Positions 51,437-59,808 of a DNA stretch of 64,000 nt are shown piece after piece (position 1 is the first letter of the stretch; each line of letters begins with the position of its first letter). Below the pieces are notes generated by a model. It did no database searches and was not told the origin of the DNA. It was given only the letters and a program-made list of their open reading frames with translations. Both the position numbers and the translations under genes were made by a program. The DNA lies in the NCBI GenBank assembly GCA_052387255.1, contig JBQTJI010000019.1:1-64000 (forward strand), written 5' to 3'. The DNA is from JBBQXK01 sp052387255. Its GTDB lineage: Bacteria > Pseudomonadota > Alphaproteobacteria > Rhodobacterales > Rhodobacteraceae.

Positions 51437-52468
51437 ATGGCCCGCCGCCCCACCATCCATGACGTCGCACGCGAGGCGGGGGTGTCGCCCGCCACCGTGG
51501 ACCGCGTGCTGAACGCGCGCGAGAAGGTGCGCGAGGAGACCGCGCGGCGGGTGTACGAGGCGGCGCGGCTGGTGGGGTATCACGCGGCACCGCTGATCGG
51601 GCAGCGGGTGCAGTCGGACCTGCCGCGCCTGCGGCTGGGCATTGTCCTGCACAAGGAGCGGCAGGCGTTCTACCAGACCTTCAAGGCCGAGATCGACCGC
51701 GCGGTGACGCAGGCGACGGGGGTGCGCGCCTCGGCCATCGTCGAGTTCGCGGCGTCGCAGTCGCCGGGGGACTTCATCGCGCTGATCGAGCGGCTGGCGG
51801 ACAGGTGCGATGCCATCGCGGCCACGGCGGTGACGCACCCGGATGTGACCGAGGCGGTCATCCGGCTGAACGCCAAGGGAATTCCGTGCTTTGCCATGCT
51901 GAACGACTTTGCCCAGGGGGTGCGGCAGAACTATCTGGGGCTGAACAACATCAAGATCGGGCGCATCGCCGCCCACATGATCGCGGTTTCGGCGCATCAG
52001 GCGGGAAAGATTGCGGTTTTCGTGGGGGGGTCGCGCTGGCACGGGCATGAGTTGCGCGAAACCGGGTTCCGCAGCTATTTTCGCGAATACGGGCCGCAGT
52101 TCAACGTGCTGGACACGCTGGTGAACCTGGAGACGCGGCAACTGACCTACGAGGCGACGCTGGACCTTCTGCGCCGCCACCCCGACCTGCGCGGCATCTA
52201 TTGCGCGGGGGGCGGGATGGAGGGGGCGATTGCGGCCCTGCGCGAGGTGCGAAAGCCCGGCGAGGTGGCGCTGGTGGTGAACGAACTGACGCCGGAAAGC
52301 CGGTCCGCGCTGATCGCGCGCGAGGTGGCGATGGTGATCGCGACACCGCTGACCCGGCTGTGCGGCGACCTTCTGGTGCTGGCGGCGGATGCCGTGCGGG
52401 CCGGGATCAAGCCGGTGCAGGCCCAGCACTTCCTGCCGCCCGACCTGTACCTGCCGGAGTCGGTCTGA
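51437..52468 (+). CDS. LacI family transcriptional regulator
   Basis: A 343-residue regulator. The N-terminal HTH is TIHDVAREAGVSPATVDRVL followed by the hinge region; the rest is a periplasmic-binding-like effector domain of the sugar type. Known rhizopine loci use a GntR-type MocR, so this locus is wired differently. It sits between the leftward desaturase operon and the rightward importer operon, with candidate TCGTCAGG operators on both sides. Confidence 0.93.
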   Translation: MARRPTIHDVAREAGVSPATVDRVLNAREKVREETARRVYEAARLVGYHAAPLIGQRVQSDLPRLRLGIVLHKERQAFYQTFKAEIDRAVTQATGVRASAIVEFAASQSPGDFIALIERLADRCDAIAATAVTHPDVTEAVIRLNAKGIPCFAMLNDFAQGVRQNYLGLNNIKIGRIAAHMIAVSAHQAGKIAVFVGGSRWHGHELRETGFRSYFREYGPQFNVLDTLVNLETRQLTYEATLDLLRRHPDLRGIYCAGGGMEGAIAALREVRKPGEVALVVNELTPESRSALIAREVAMVIATPLTRLCGDLLVLAADAVRAGIKPVQAQHFLPPDLYLPESV

Positions 52469-52498
52469 CGACAACCCCATCATCGTTTTCCGGAACTG

Positions 52499-52514
52499 TC
52501 GTCAGGCCTGACGA
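52499..52514. promoter_or_regulatory. Perfect 16-bp palindrome, candidate LacI operator
   Basis: TCGTCAGG and CCTGACGA abut as a perfect palindrome with a central CpG-flanked GGCC, the classic LacI-family operator shape. A further half-site CTGACGA lies at 52465-52471 overlapping the lacI stop codon. It is 85 bp upstream of the MocC-like start, so it would govern the isomerase-importer-SDR operon. Confidence 0.65.
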
Positions 52515-52598
52515 AATCCCCCGCCCTTGAATTGACGGAATCGGCAGCGGTGAACATGGTCGCATGCCAAGGAACCGATGGCAGGGGGAGGCCATGCG

Positions 52599-53417
52599 AT
52601 GACCGATTTCGCGCTCAATCACATGACGGTGGCCCGGCTATCCTATGGGCAGCTTCTGGACCTGGCTGCCGACCTGGGCTGTGTCGGCATCGAGGTGCGC
52701 AACGATCTTCCGCAGGCGCTGTTCGACGCGGTGGACCCTGGGGCGGCGGGCGAGATGGCGCGGGCGAAGGGTCTGCGCCTGCTGGCGGTGGCCGAGGTGA
52801 AGCGGTTCAACGACTGGTCCGCAGACAAGGCCGCCGAGGCGCTGGCGCTGATGCGGATCGCGCAGGGGGCCGGGGCCGAGGCGGTCAGCCTGATCCCGCG
52901 CAACGACAACGCAGGCATGGGCAACGGCGAGCGGCAGGCGGCGCTGCGCGTGGCGCTGAAGGCGCTGAAGCCGATGCTGGAGGATCACGGGCTGGTGGGC
53001 ATGGTCGAGCCCCTGGGGTTCGAGATCTGCGCGCTGCGCCACAAGGCCGAGGCGGTCGAGGCCATCGACGCCATCGGCGGGACGGGCCGGTTCAAGCTGG
53101 TGCACGACACGTTCCACCACACCCTGGCGCATGGCGGGCCGTTCTTTCCCGAGCACACGGGCATCGTCCACATCTCGGGCGTGGTCGACCAGACGGTGAC
53201 GCTGGCGCAGATGTCGGACGCGCACCGCATCCTGGTGGACGGGGCCGACCGGCTGGGCAACCTGGACCAGATCGCGCGGCTGGCGGCCCTGGGCTGGTCC
53301 GGGCCGGTCAGTTTCGAGGCCTTTGCGCCAGAGGTCCATGCCAGCACCGATCCGAAGGCGGACCTGTCCGCCAGCATGCAGTTCATCCGCGAGGGGCTGG
53401 CCCGCAAGGCCGCCTGA
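52599..53417 (+). CDS. MocC-like TIM-barrel isomerase/epimerase
   Basis: A 272-residue sugar-isomerase-like barrel (AP-endonuclease-2 fold). Metal-ligand positions appear as MVEPLGFEICA (E), KLVHDTFHHTLA (D, H), IVHISGVVD (H) and VSFEAFAPE (E). It resembles MocC and inosose isomerases of inositol catabolism. ATG at 52599 follows GGGGGAGG; an earlier in-frame ATG at 52578 lacks support. First structural gene after the operator palindrome. Confidence 0.85.
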   Translation: MTDFALNHMTVARLSYGQLLDLAADLGCVGIEVRNDLPQALFDAVDPGAAGEMARAKGLRLLAVAEVKRFNDWSADKAAEALALMRIAQGAGAEAVSLIPRNDNAGMGNGERQAALRVALKALKPMLEDHGLVGMVEPLGFEICALRHKAEAVEAIDAIGGTGRFKLVHDTFHHTLAHGGPFFPEHTGIVHISGVVDQTVTLAQMSDAHRILVDGADRLGNLDQIARLAALGWSGPVSFEAFAPEVHASTDPKADLSASMQFIREGLARKAA

Positions 53418-53430
53418 CGCCGCTGAAACC

Positions 53431-53456
53431 GGGGCGTCACCCAACAACGACGCCCC
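53431..53456 (+). terminator. Stem-loop between isomerase and binding-protein genes
   Basis: GGGGCGTC (53431-53438) pairs with GACGCCCC (53449-53456) around a 10-nt loop, 14 bp after the isomerase stop. No T-run follows. More likely an mRNA-end or attenuation structure that sets the level of the binding protein than a complete terminator. Confidence 0.5.
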
Positions 53457-53506
53457 TCCGGCAACGACCACGGATGCGCCGGACATCCGCCAGAGGGAGA
53501 GAGACC

Positions 53507-54448
53507 ATGAAGACCACCATCCTTGCCGCGGGCCTGACCGCGCTGATGACCACGACGGCCATGGCCGAAGGCATCGGCGTGTCGATGGCGCTGTTCGACG
53601 ACAACTTTCTGACCGTGCTGCGCAACGGCATCCAGAGCCATGCCGATGCGAACGGCCTGTCGGTGCAGATCGAGGACGCCCAGAACGACGTGGCCAAGCA
53701 GCTGGACCAGATCAACAACTTCATCGCCAGCGGCGTCGATGCGATCATCGTGAACCCGGTCGACACCAGCGCCACCCAGGCGATGACCGATGCCGCCGCC
53801 GCCGCCGGCGTGCCGCTGGTCTATGTCAACCGCCAGCCGATCAACCTGGACACGCTGCCCGACAACCAGGCCTTCGTCGCGTCGAACGAGGTGGACAGCG
53901 GTACGCTGGAAACCATCGCGCTGTGCGACAACTGGGCGGCCGAGGGCAAGACCGAGGTCAACGTCTATGTCATGCAGGGCGAACTGTCGAACCAGGCGGC
54001 GGTGCAGCGCACGGCCGACATCTATGACGTGATCGAGGCCGGCAAGTGCAAGGTCAAGGTCAACGTGATCGACCAGCAGACCGCGAACTGGAGCCGCGAC
54101 CAGGCGCAGAACCTGATGACCAACTGGCTTTCGACCGGCACCGCGTTCGACGGCGTGATCGCCAACAACGACGAGATGGCCATCGGCGCGATCCAGGCGA
54201 TGAAGGCGGCGGGCATCGACATGGCGTCGGTGCAGGTCGGCGGCGTGGACGCGACGCAGGACGCGCTGGCGGCGATGCAGGCGGGCGACCTGGACGTGAC
54301 CGTGTTCCAGAACGCGGCGGCGCAGGGGTCGGGGTCGCTGGAGGCGGCGGTCAAGCTGGCGAAGGGCGAAGCCGTGGACCCGGCCGTCTGGGTGCCGTTC
54401 GAACTGGTGACGCCGGCCAACATCGCCAACTACCTGGCCAAGAACTGA
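53507..54448 (+). CDS. Sugar-type ABC transporter substrate-binding protein (MocB-like)
   Basis: A 313-residue periplasmic protein with signal peptide (ILAAGLTALMTTTAMA then EGI). The type-1 binding fold is seen in VDAIIVNPVDTSATQAM and FDGVIANNDEMAIGAIQAM, typical of inositol, ribose and rhizopine binding proteins. ATG at 53507 has GGGAGAG upstream. Feeds the permease and ATPase downstream. Confidence 0.92.
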   Translation: MKTTILAAGLTALMTTTAMAEGIGVSMALFDDNFLTVLRNGIQSHADANGLSVQIEDAQNDVAKQLDQINNFIASGVDAIIVNPVDTSATQAMTDAAAAAGVPLVYVNRQPINLDTLPDNQAFVASNEVDSGTLETIALCDNWAAEGKTEVNVYVMQGELSNQAAVQRTADIYDVIEAGKCKVKVNVIDQQTANWSRDQAQNLMTNWLSTGTAFDGVIANNDEMAIGAIQAMKAAGIDMASVQVGGVDATQDALAAMQAGDLDVTVFQNAAAQGSGSLEAAVKLAKGEAVDPAVWVPFELVTPANIANYLAKN

Positions 54449-54470
54449 GGCCAGTCGGCAACACGCGGCT

Positions 54471-54496
54471 GCAGGGGGCGGGCGACCGCCCCTTGC
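54471..54496 (+). terminator. GC-rich stem-loop after the binding-protein gene
   Basis: GGGGCGG (54475-54481) pairs with CCGCCCC (54486-54492) around GCGA, and is extended by GCA/TGC outside one mismatch. It lies between binding protein and permease, where such structures usually reduce read-through so the binding protein is in excess. Confidence 0.55.
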
Positions 54497-54518
54497 ATCA
54501 CATGGGGGGACGGGGCGG

Positions 54519-55634
54519 ATGGCACAGGGCGCGGCGCAGCACGGGGTCGGGGGACTGGCCTACGACCCGACGAAGCGGGCACTTCCGCCCGAGATGAACG
54601 TCCTGTTCGCGCTGATCGCGATCACGGTGATCTTCGAGCTGCTGAACCGCTGGAACGGCAACTCGTTCCTGTTCAACACGCGGGCGAACCTGGACACGGT
54701 CTTCAACGAAGCGCGCATCAACATCATCCTGCTGCAGGTGGCGATCACCGGCATCATCGCCATCGGCGTGACGCAGGTGATCATCCTGGGCGGGATCGAT
54801 CTGTCCTCGGGGTCGATCGTGGGCGCGACCGCGATGATCGCGATGAGTTTTGCGCAGACCGCGACGGTCAACGGCAACCCCAACCCCAAGGCCATTTTCG
54901 GCGAAGGGTGGATGGACCTGCCGGTGCTGGTGCCGATCCTGATCGGGCTGGGCTGCGGGATTTTCGCGGGGCTGGTGAATGGCCTGCTGATCGCCTACAC
55001 GCGCATCCCGCCGTTCATCGCGACGCTGGGCATGATGGTGTCGGCGCGCGGCGTGGCCAAGTGGTGGTCGAACGGCAACCCGATCTCGTTCCCGACGGAA
55101 GGCTATGCCAGCATCTCGAACGGCGACATGCTGGGCGGGCTGACCTTCGGCATCGTGTCCTGGGACGGGCAGAACCCGGCGGTGATCTTTTTCCTGCTGG
55201 CTGTGCTGTTCCACCTGATCATGAAATACACGATCTATGGCACGCGCAGCTATGCCATCGGATCGAACGAGGCGGCGGCGCGGATGTCGGGGATCAACGT
55301 CAACCGCCACAAGGTGCTGGTCTATACCATCGCGGGCATGCTGGCCGGGGCGGCGGCGATCCTGGTCACATCGAAGACGCTGACCGCGCAGGCCGGGATG
55401 GGGGTCATGCTGGAACTGGACGCCATCGCCATGGCGGTGATCGGCGGGGTGTCGCTGGCCGGGGGGCGCGGGTCGATCATCGGCACGGTGCTGGGGGCGA
55501 TGATCTTTTCGGTGATCATCTCGGGCTTCACCTCGATCCAGCTGGATGCCTACTATCAGGAGATGGTCAAGGGCGCGATCATCGTCGGGGCCGTCGTGCT
55601 GGACGTCTGGCGCCAGAACCGGAGGGCGAAATGA
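54519..55634 (+). CDS. Sugar-type ABC transporter permease
   Basis: A 371-residue membrane protein of the RbsC family with the signature VIILGGIDLSSGSIVGATAM near residue 90 and VIGGVSLAGGRGSIIGTVLG near residue 310, and about ten helices. The N-terminus has an extra 25 soluble residues. ATG at 54519 follows a G-rich site. It overlaps the ATPase by 4 nt. Confidence 0.93.
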   Translation: MAQGAAQHGVGGLAYDPTKRALPPEMNVLFALIAITVIFELLNRWNGNSFLFNTRANLDTVFNEARINIILLQVAITGIIAIGVTQVIILGGIDLSSGSIVGATAMIAMSFAQTATVNGNPNPKAIFGEGWMDLPVLVPILIGLGCGIFAGLVNGLLIAYTRIPPFIATLGMMVSARGVAKWWSNGNPISFPTEGYASISNGDMLGGLTFGIVSWDGQNPAVIFFLLAVLFHLIMKYTIYGTRSYAIGSNEAAARMSGINVNRHKVLVYTIAGMLAGAAAILVTSKTLTAQAGMGVMLELDAIAMAVIGGVSLAGGRGSIIGTVLGAMIFSVIISGFTSIQLDAYYQEMVKGAIIVGAVVLDVWRQNRRAK

Positions 55635-56401
55635 CCGACGTTGTCCTGCAGACCATCGGCCTGACCAAGCACTATGGCGGCGTCCATGCGCTGAGCGACG
55701 CGAACTTTACCCTGCATGCGGGCGAGCATGTGGCGATCATGGGCGACAACGGGGCGGGCAAGTCGACCTTCGTGCGCCAGATCACGGGGGTGGAGCAGCC
55801 GACCTCTGGCCGCATCGTGTTCCACGGGCAGGAGATGACCTTTGCCGGGCCGCTGGACGCGCGCGAGGCGGGGATCGAGACGGTGTTCCAGACGCTGGCG
55901 CTGGCCGACGACCTGGACGTGCCGTCGAACCTTTTCCTGGGGCGCGAGAAGTTCTGGCTGAAGCTGGGGCCGTTCTCGATCCTCGACCGGCGGGCGATGC
56001 GGGCGGCGACGCAGGCGGCGCTGGTCAAGACCGGTGTGAAGATCCCGAACCTGTCCAACACCATCCGCAACATGAGCGGGGGCCAGCGGCAATGCGTGGC
56101 CATCGCGCGCACGGCGACGTTTGCGTCGAAGCTGATCATCATGGACGAGCCGACAGCGGCCTTGGGCGTGCAGGAGACGGCGCAGGTCGAGAACATCGTG
56201 CGCACGCTGAAGGCCGCCGGAGAGCCGCTGATCCTGATCAGCCACAACATGCGGCAGGTGTTCGACCTGGTCGACCGCATCGTCGTGTTCCGGCGCGGGC
56301 GGATCGTGGCGAACCTGCCCAAGGGCGAGACCGACGGGCAGGACGTGGTGTCCTACATCACCGGGGCCAAGACCGGGGCCGAGTTCGCGGGCGCTGCGTG
56401 A
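55631..56401 (+). CDS. Sugar-type ABC transporter ATP-binding protein (single domain)
   Basis: A 256-residue ATPase: Walker A MGDNGAGKSTFVR, signature MSGGQRQC, Walker B LIIMDEPTAALGV, switch histidine LISHNMRQV. Like its paralogue at 41072, it is a single ATPase domain rather than the fused pair common in ribose importers; the shared TAALGV and ILDRRAM segments show the two transporters are close relatives. Confidence 0.93.
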   Translation: MTDVVLQTIGLTKHYGGVHALSDANFTLHAGEHVAIMGDNGAGKSTFVRQITGVEQPTSGRIVFHGQEMTFAGPLDAREAGIETVFQTLALADDLDVPSNLFLGREKFWLKLGPFSILDRRAMRAATQAALVKTGVKIPNLSNTIRNMSGGQRQCVAIARTATFASKLIIMDEPTAALGVQETAQVENIVRTLKAAGEPLILISHNMRQVFDLVDRIVVFRRGRIVANLPKGETDGQDVVSYITGAKTGAEFAGAA

Positions 56402-56457
56402 TTGCGGGTTTGCCGCTGCCCCTGTAGTCCTGTGCCGGGGATATGGAGGGCGGTTGC

Positions 56458-57150
56458 ATGAAGGTCTGTCTGGTCACCGGGGGCGGGCGCGGCATCGGCG
56501 CGGCGGTTGCGCGCGAGATGCATGGCCGGGGCTACGCGCTGGCGCTGATGTCGCCGTCGGACAGCTGCGAGATGCTGGCCGCCGAACTGGGCGGCGTGGC
56601 CCGGCGGGGCGTGGCGCAGAGCGGCGATGACCTGAAGGGCATCGTCGATCTGGCAATGGCAACCTACGGGCGGATCGACGCGGTCCTGTGCCAGGCCGGG
56701 CATCCGCCGAAGGGCGACCTCTTGGACATCAGCGATGACAGCTGGGATCTGGCGGACGACATGATCGTCAAGTCGGTGATCCGGATGGCACGGCTGGTGA
56801 CGCCGGTGATGGAGGCACAGGGCGGGGGGTCCATCGTCGTCGTCAGCACCTATGCGGCGCTGGAGCCGTCGCCGATGTTTCCGACATCCTGCGTCTATCG
56901 TGCTGCGGTTGCTGCCTTTGCCAAGCTTTATGCCGACCGCTATGGCCCGAAGAACATCCGCATGAACTGCGTGCTGCCGGGGTTTACCGACAGCCTGGAC
57001 CTGGCCCGCTACAGCGACCTGCCGGCGATGAAGCGGATTGCGCGGGTCGAGGAACAGGCCAAGGCGGCAGCATTCCTGCTGTCGGAGGATTCAAGCTATG
57101 TGACCGGGCAGAACCTGCGCGTGGACGGCGGTCTGTCGCGGCATGTCTGA
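56458..57150 (+). CDS. SDR-fold protein with non-canonical active site
   Basis: A 230-residue short-chain dehydrogenase/reductase. The cofactor motif VTGGGRGIGAAVAREM is intact, and the end has YVTGQNLRVDGGLSRHV. But where the family has YxxxK, this one has SCVYR in FPTSCVYRAAVAAF, so the catalytic tyrosine position is serine and the lysine is arginine; the serine before it is in VVVSTYAAL. It may use other residues, or act in binding only. ATG at 56458 has GGAGG 8 nt before it; ATG 56443 is less likely. Last gene of the moc-like rightward operon. Confidence 0.85.
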   Translation: MKVCLVTGGGRGIGAAVAREMHGRGYALALMSPSDSCEMLAAELGGVARRGVAQSGDDLKGIVDLAMATYGRIDAVLCQAGHPPKGDLLDISDDSWDLADDMIVKSVIRMARLVTPVMEAQGGGSIVVVSTYAALEPSPMFPTSCVYRAAVAAFAKLYADRYGPKNIRMNCVLPGFTDSLDLARYSDLPAMKRIARVEEQAKAAAFLLSEDSSYVTGQNLRVDGGLSRHV

Positions 57151-57264
57151 TGTCGTGATGCAGGGCTGCGGGCAACCCCGTGGCGTCCTGCGCGGAAACA
57201 GCAAGGGGCAATTGAAATCCCCCACGGAAATCCTGTGCCGCAGCAATGCCTTGAAACCAGGGCC

Positions 57265-57990
57265 CTACTTGTTGAGGGTTCTTTCGAAGTCTTCGGGTGT
57301 CACCCGTACGGGCGTTCCCATCGAAGTCATTCCGGAAACGGGTGAGGTCTGGGACATGACGGTCCATTCCTGTCCGTAGCGCAACAGTGTGAAGCCCGCG
57401 GTGAAGTACAGTCCCTCGAACGACAGCAGGGCCAGTCGCTCGGTCGATGCGTCGGCACCGTGGACTCTGGCCAGCTTGACCGAATTCTTCTGGTACCTCT
57501 CGCTGTTCAAGAGCTCGGGCGACGGAATGGCGACTCGCACTACCTTAAGCCCGGCAAGCCTGTCCGCGCGCACGACGGTGGCGAAGTCGGTCGCCTCGGC
57601 GGCCTTCATCGGGACGGTCTTGCCCTCAAGAATCTCGCTTCTGGTCATCAGGCCGTAGGTCAGGAAGCGCACCTGCTGGGCAATTTGCGCCGTGGCACCG
57701 GCGCGGTTGATCTGTTGGAAGAAGGGTGACGTTGCGGGTGCAGGCGTCATCGGTACCAACGCCGCGAGCCGATCCACGTATCCGACGAAGTCGAAGCCCG
57801 TTGTCATCCTGTCAACCGATGTCACCGCGATGATCGCGTCAAGATCCTGCTGCGCGACCCCGTCGATGTACGCGGCAACGGCACCTTCCGGCGTGGTGAG
57901 GTCCGGATCAGCCGCAAGCGACGCGCGGGCGGAAAGCAAGCCGATGCCAACCAGGACGACAAAGGCGAACAGCATGACCCTTTGCTGCAT
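57265..57990 (-). CDS. Exported hypothetical protein
   Basis: A 241-residue protein with a clear Sec signal peptide (VMLFAFVVLVGIGLLSARASLA then ADP, shortened here as residues 5-26) and no further membrane segment. The mature part has alternating polar and hydrophobic stretches (LTTPEGAVAAYIDGVAQQD) that resemble NTF2-like or lumazine-binding-like folds, but I do not recognise it. Start at 57990 has GGGGG at good spacing; 57996 is possible. GC content is visibly lower than in its neighbours, so it may be acquired. It stands alone between two plus-strand operons. Confidence 0.75.
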   Translation of the reverse strand: MQQRVMLFAFVVLVGIGLLSARASLAADPDLTTPEGAVAAYIDGVAQQDLDAIIAVTSVDRMTTGFDFVGYVDRLAALVPMTPAPATSPFFQQINRAGATAQIAQQVRFLTYGLMTRSEILEGKTVPMKAAEATDFATVVRADRLAGLKVVRVAIPSPELLNSERYQKNSVKLARVHGADASTERLALLSFEGLYFTAGFTLLRYGQEWTVMSQTSPVSGMTSMGTPVRVTPEDFERTLNK

Positions 57991-58146
57991 CGGCATCCCC
58001 CGAAAACCACCCCGTCGGTGGGCACGATGGCACAATCGCAGCCGGTGCCCTGATCAACAAGAAGAACTTGTCGTTCGTTTGCGGATTTTGTTTTTCCGGG
58101 CGGCGTGAAACGGGCAAGGTCCGGCCAGCACAACGGGGGACGCGGT

Positions 58147-59808
58147 ATGCGGAACGGCGGGAAGCTTTTGGTGGAAAGCCTCGTGGCACTTGGGGCCACG
58201 CGCACCTTTGGCGTGCCGGGCGAAAGCTATCTGGCCGTGCTGGACGCGCTGCACGACACGCAAGGGCGGCTGGATTTCGTGCTGTGCCGGAACGAGGGGG
58301 GGGCGGCCTTCATGGCCGCCGCCTGGGGCAAGCTGACGGGCAGCCCCGGCATCTGCATGGTCACGCGGGGGCCGGGGGTGACGAATGCGTCCATCGGCAT
58401 CCACACCGCGATGCAGGATTCGGCACCGATGATCGTGTTCGTGGGGCAGGTCGGCACCGACATGTCCGGGCGCGAGGCGTTTCAGGAGATCGACTACGCG
58501 GCGGTGTTCGGGACCATGGCGAAATGGGCGGTCGAGATAACCTCGGTTGACCGCATCCCCGAGATCCTGTCGCGCGCCTGGGTGACGGCCACGACGGGCC
58601 GCCCCGGCCCGGTGGTGGTGGCCCTGCCCGAGGATGTGCTGACCAGCCCGACCGATGTGGCGCCCTTGGCCGGTCCGGCGCGGATCACCGAGCCCGCGCC
58701 GACGCCCGAGGCAGTGGACGAGGCGCTGGCGCTGTTGCAGGGGGCCGCGCGGCCCTTGGTGCTGATCGGCGGGTGCAACTGGACGGATGCGGGGCGCGCG
58801 GCGATGCAGGCGTTCGCTGAAGGCTCGGGCATTCCGGCGATTGTCGCGTTCCGCTATCAGGACCGGTTCGACAATTTCTCGCCGTGCTATGCGGGCGAGG
58901 CGGGGGTCGGCATGCCGCCCCATGTCAAGGCGCTGATCCGCGAGGCCGACGTGATCCTGGCGGTCAACGTGCGCTTTGGCGAGATGACGACCGATGGCTA
59001 TACGCTGCTCAAGGTGCCGGTGCCGGTGCAGACGCTGATCCATGTGCATGGATCGGACCGCGAGATCGGCAAGATCTATCAGCCGAGGCTGGGCATCCAT
59101 GCCGGGCCGAATGCCTTTGCCGCCGCGCTGCGGCCTGTCGCGGGGGATTGGGCGGGGTGGCGCGACAGGGCTCGGGCGGGGTATCTCGCCAGCATGGAGG
59201 CCCCGGCGCAGCCGTCGCCCGTGGACATGGTGGCGGTGATGGCGCATCTGCGCGCCGTGCTGCCGCCGGATGCGATCCTGACCAACGGGGCGGGGAATTT
59301 CGCGGTCTGGCCGAACAAGTTCTATGCCTTTGGCGCGAAGGCGCGGCTGTTGGCCCCGCAGTCGGGGGCGATGGGGTACGGGGTGCCTGCGGCGATTGCG
59401 GCGAAGGTGGCGCATCCGGGCCGGGTGGTGGTGTGCTTTGCCGGGGACGGGGATTTCCAGATGACCTGCCCTGAGCTTGGCACGGCGATGCAGGCGGGGG
59501 CGCAGCCGGTGATCCTGATCCTGAACAACGGGACCTACGGCACGATCCGGGCGCATCAGGAACGCGCCTATCCGGCGCGGGTGTCGGGGACCGATCTGGT
59601 CAACCCCGACTTCAGTGCCTTGGCGCGGGCCTACGGGTTCCATGCCGAACGGGTCGAGGCGACGGCCGGTTTCGCGGCGGCCTTCGACCGGGCGCTGGCG
59701 TCGGCGACGGGGGCGGTGCTGGACCTGAACATCTCGGCCGAGGCGCTGACGCCGCGGCAGACGTTGTCGCAGATGCGGGCGCAGGCCTTGGCGCGGGGGG
59801 CGACATGA
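58147..59808 (+). CDS. Thiamine-pyrophosphate-dependent enzyme, acetolactate-synthase-like
   Basis: A 553-residue TPP enzyme of the AHAS/oxalyl-CoA decarboxylase superfamily with N-terminal pyrimidine domain (activating Glu in CRNEGGAAFMAAA), central domain, and PP domain with FAGDGDFQMTCPELG to ILNNGTYG (GDG...NN). No regulatory subunit gene (ilvH) follows, so it is not the main branched-chain synthase; a 2-oxoacid decarboxylase or carboligase is more likely. ATG at 58147 follows GGGGGACG. Overlaps hyuA by 4 nt. Confidence 0.88.
   Translation: MRNGGKLLVESLVALGATRTFGVPGESYLAVLDALHDTQGRLDFVLCRNEGGAAFMAAAWGKLTGSPGICMVTRGPGVTNASIGIHTAMQDSAPMIVFVGQVGTDMSGREAFQEIDYAAVFGTMAKWAVEITSVDRIPEILSRAWVTATTGRPGPVVVALPEDVLTSPTDVAPLAGPARITEPAPTPEAVDEALALLQGAARPLVLIGGCNWTDAGRAAMQAFAEGSGIPAIVAFRYQDRFDNFSPCYAGEAGVGMPPHVKALIREADVILAVNVRFGEMTTDGYTLLKVPVPVQTLIHVHGSDREIGKIYQPRLGIHAGPNAFAAALRPVAGDWAGWRDRARAGYLASMEAPAQPSPVDMVAVMAHLRAVLPPDAILTNGAGNFAVWPNKFYAFGAKARLLAPQSGAMGYGVPAAIAAKVAHPGRVVVCFAGDGDFQMTCPELGTAMQAGAQPVILILNNGTYGTIRAHQERAYPARVSGTDLVNPDFSALARAYGFHAERVEATAGFAAAFDRALASATGAVLDLNISAEALTPRQTLSQMRAQALARGAT

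Noticed and set aside
52532..54448. A 638-residue plus-strand frame covering the isomerase and binding protein
   Set aside because: Its N-terminal two thirds read the isomerase gene in the wrong frame and are low-complexity Gly/Arg-rich; only the part from 53507 is real.
58147..59808. TPP enzyme as the biosynthetic acetolactate synthase IlvB
   Set aside because: No IlvH regulatory subunit follows and it is coupled to hydantoinase genes instead of branched-chain genes.
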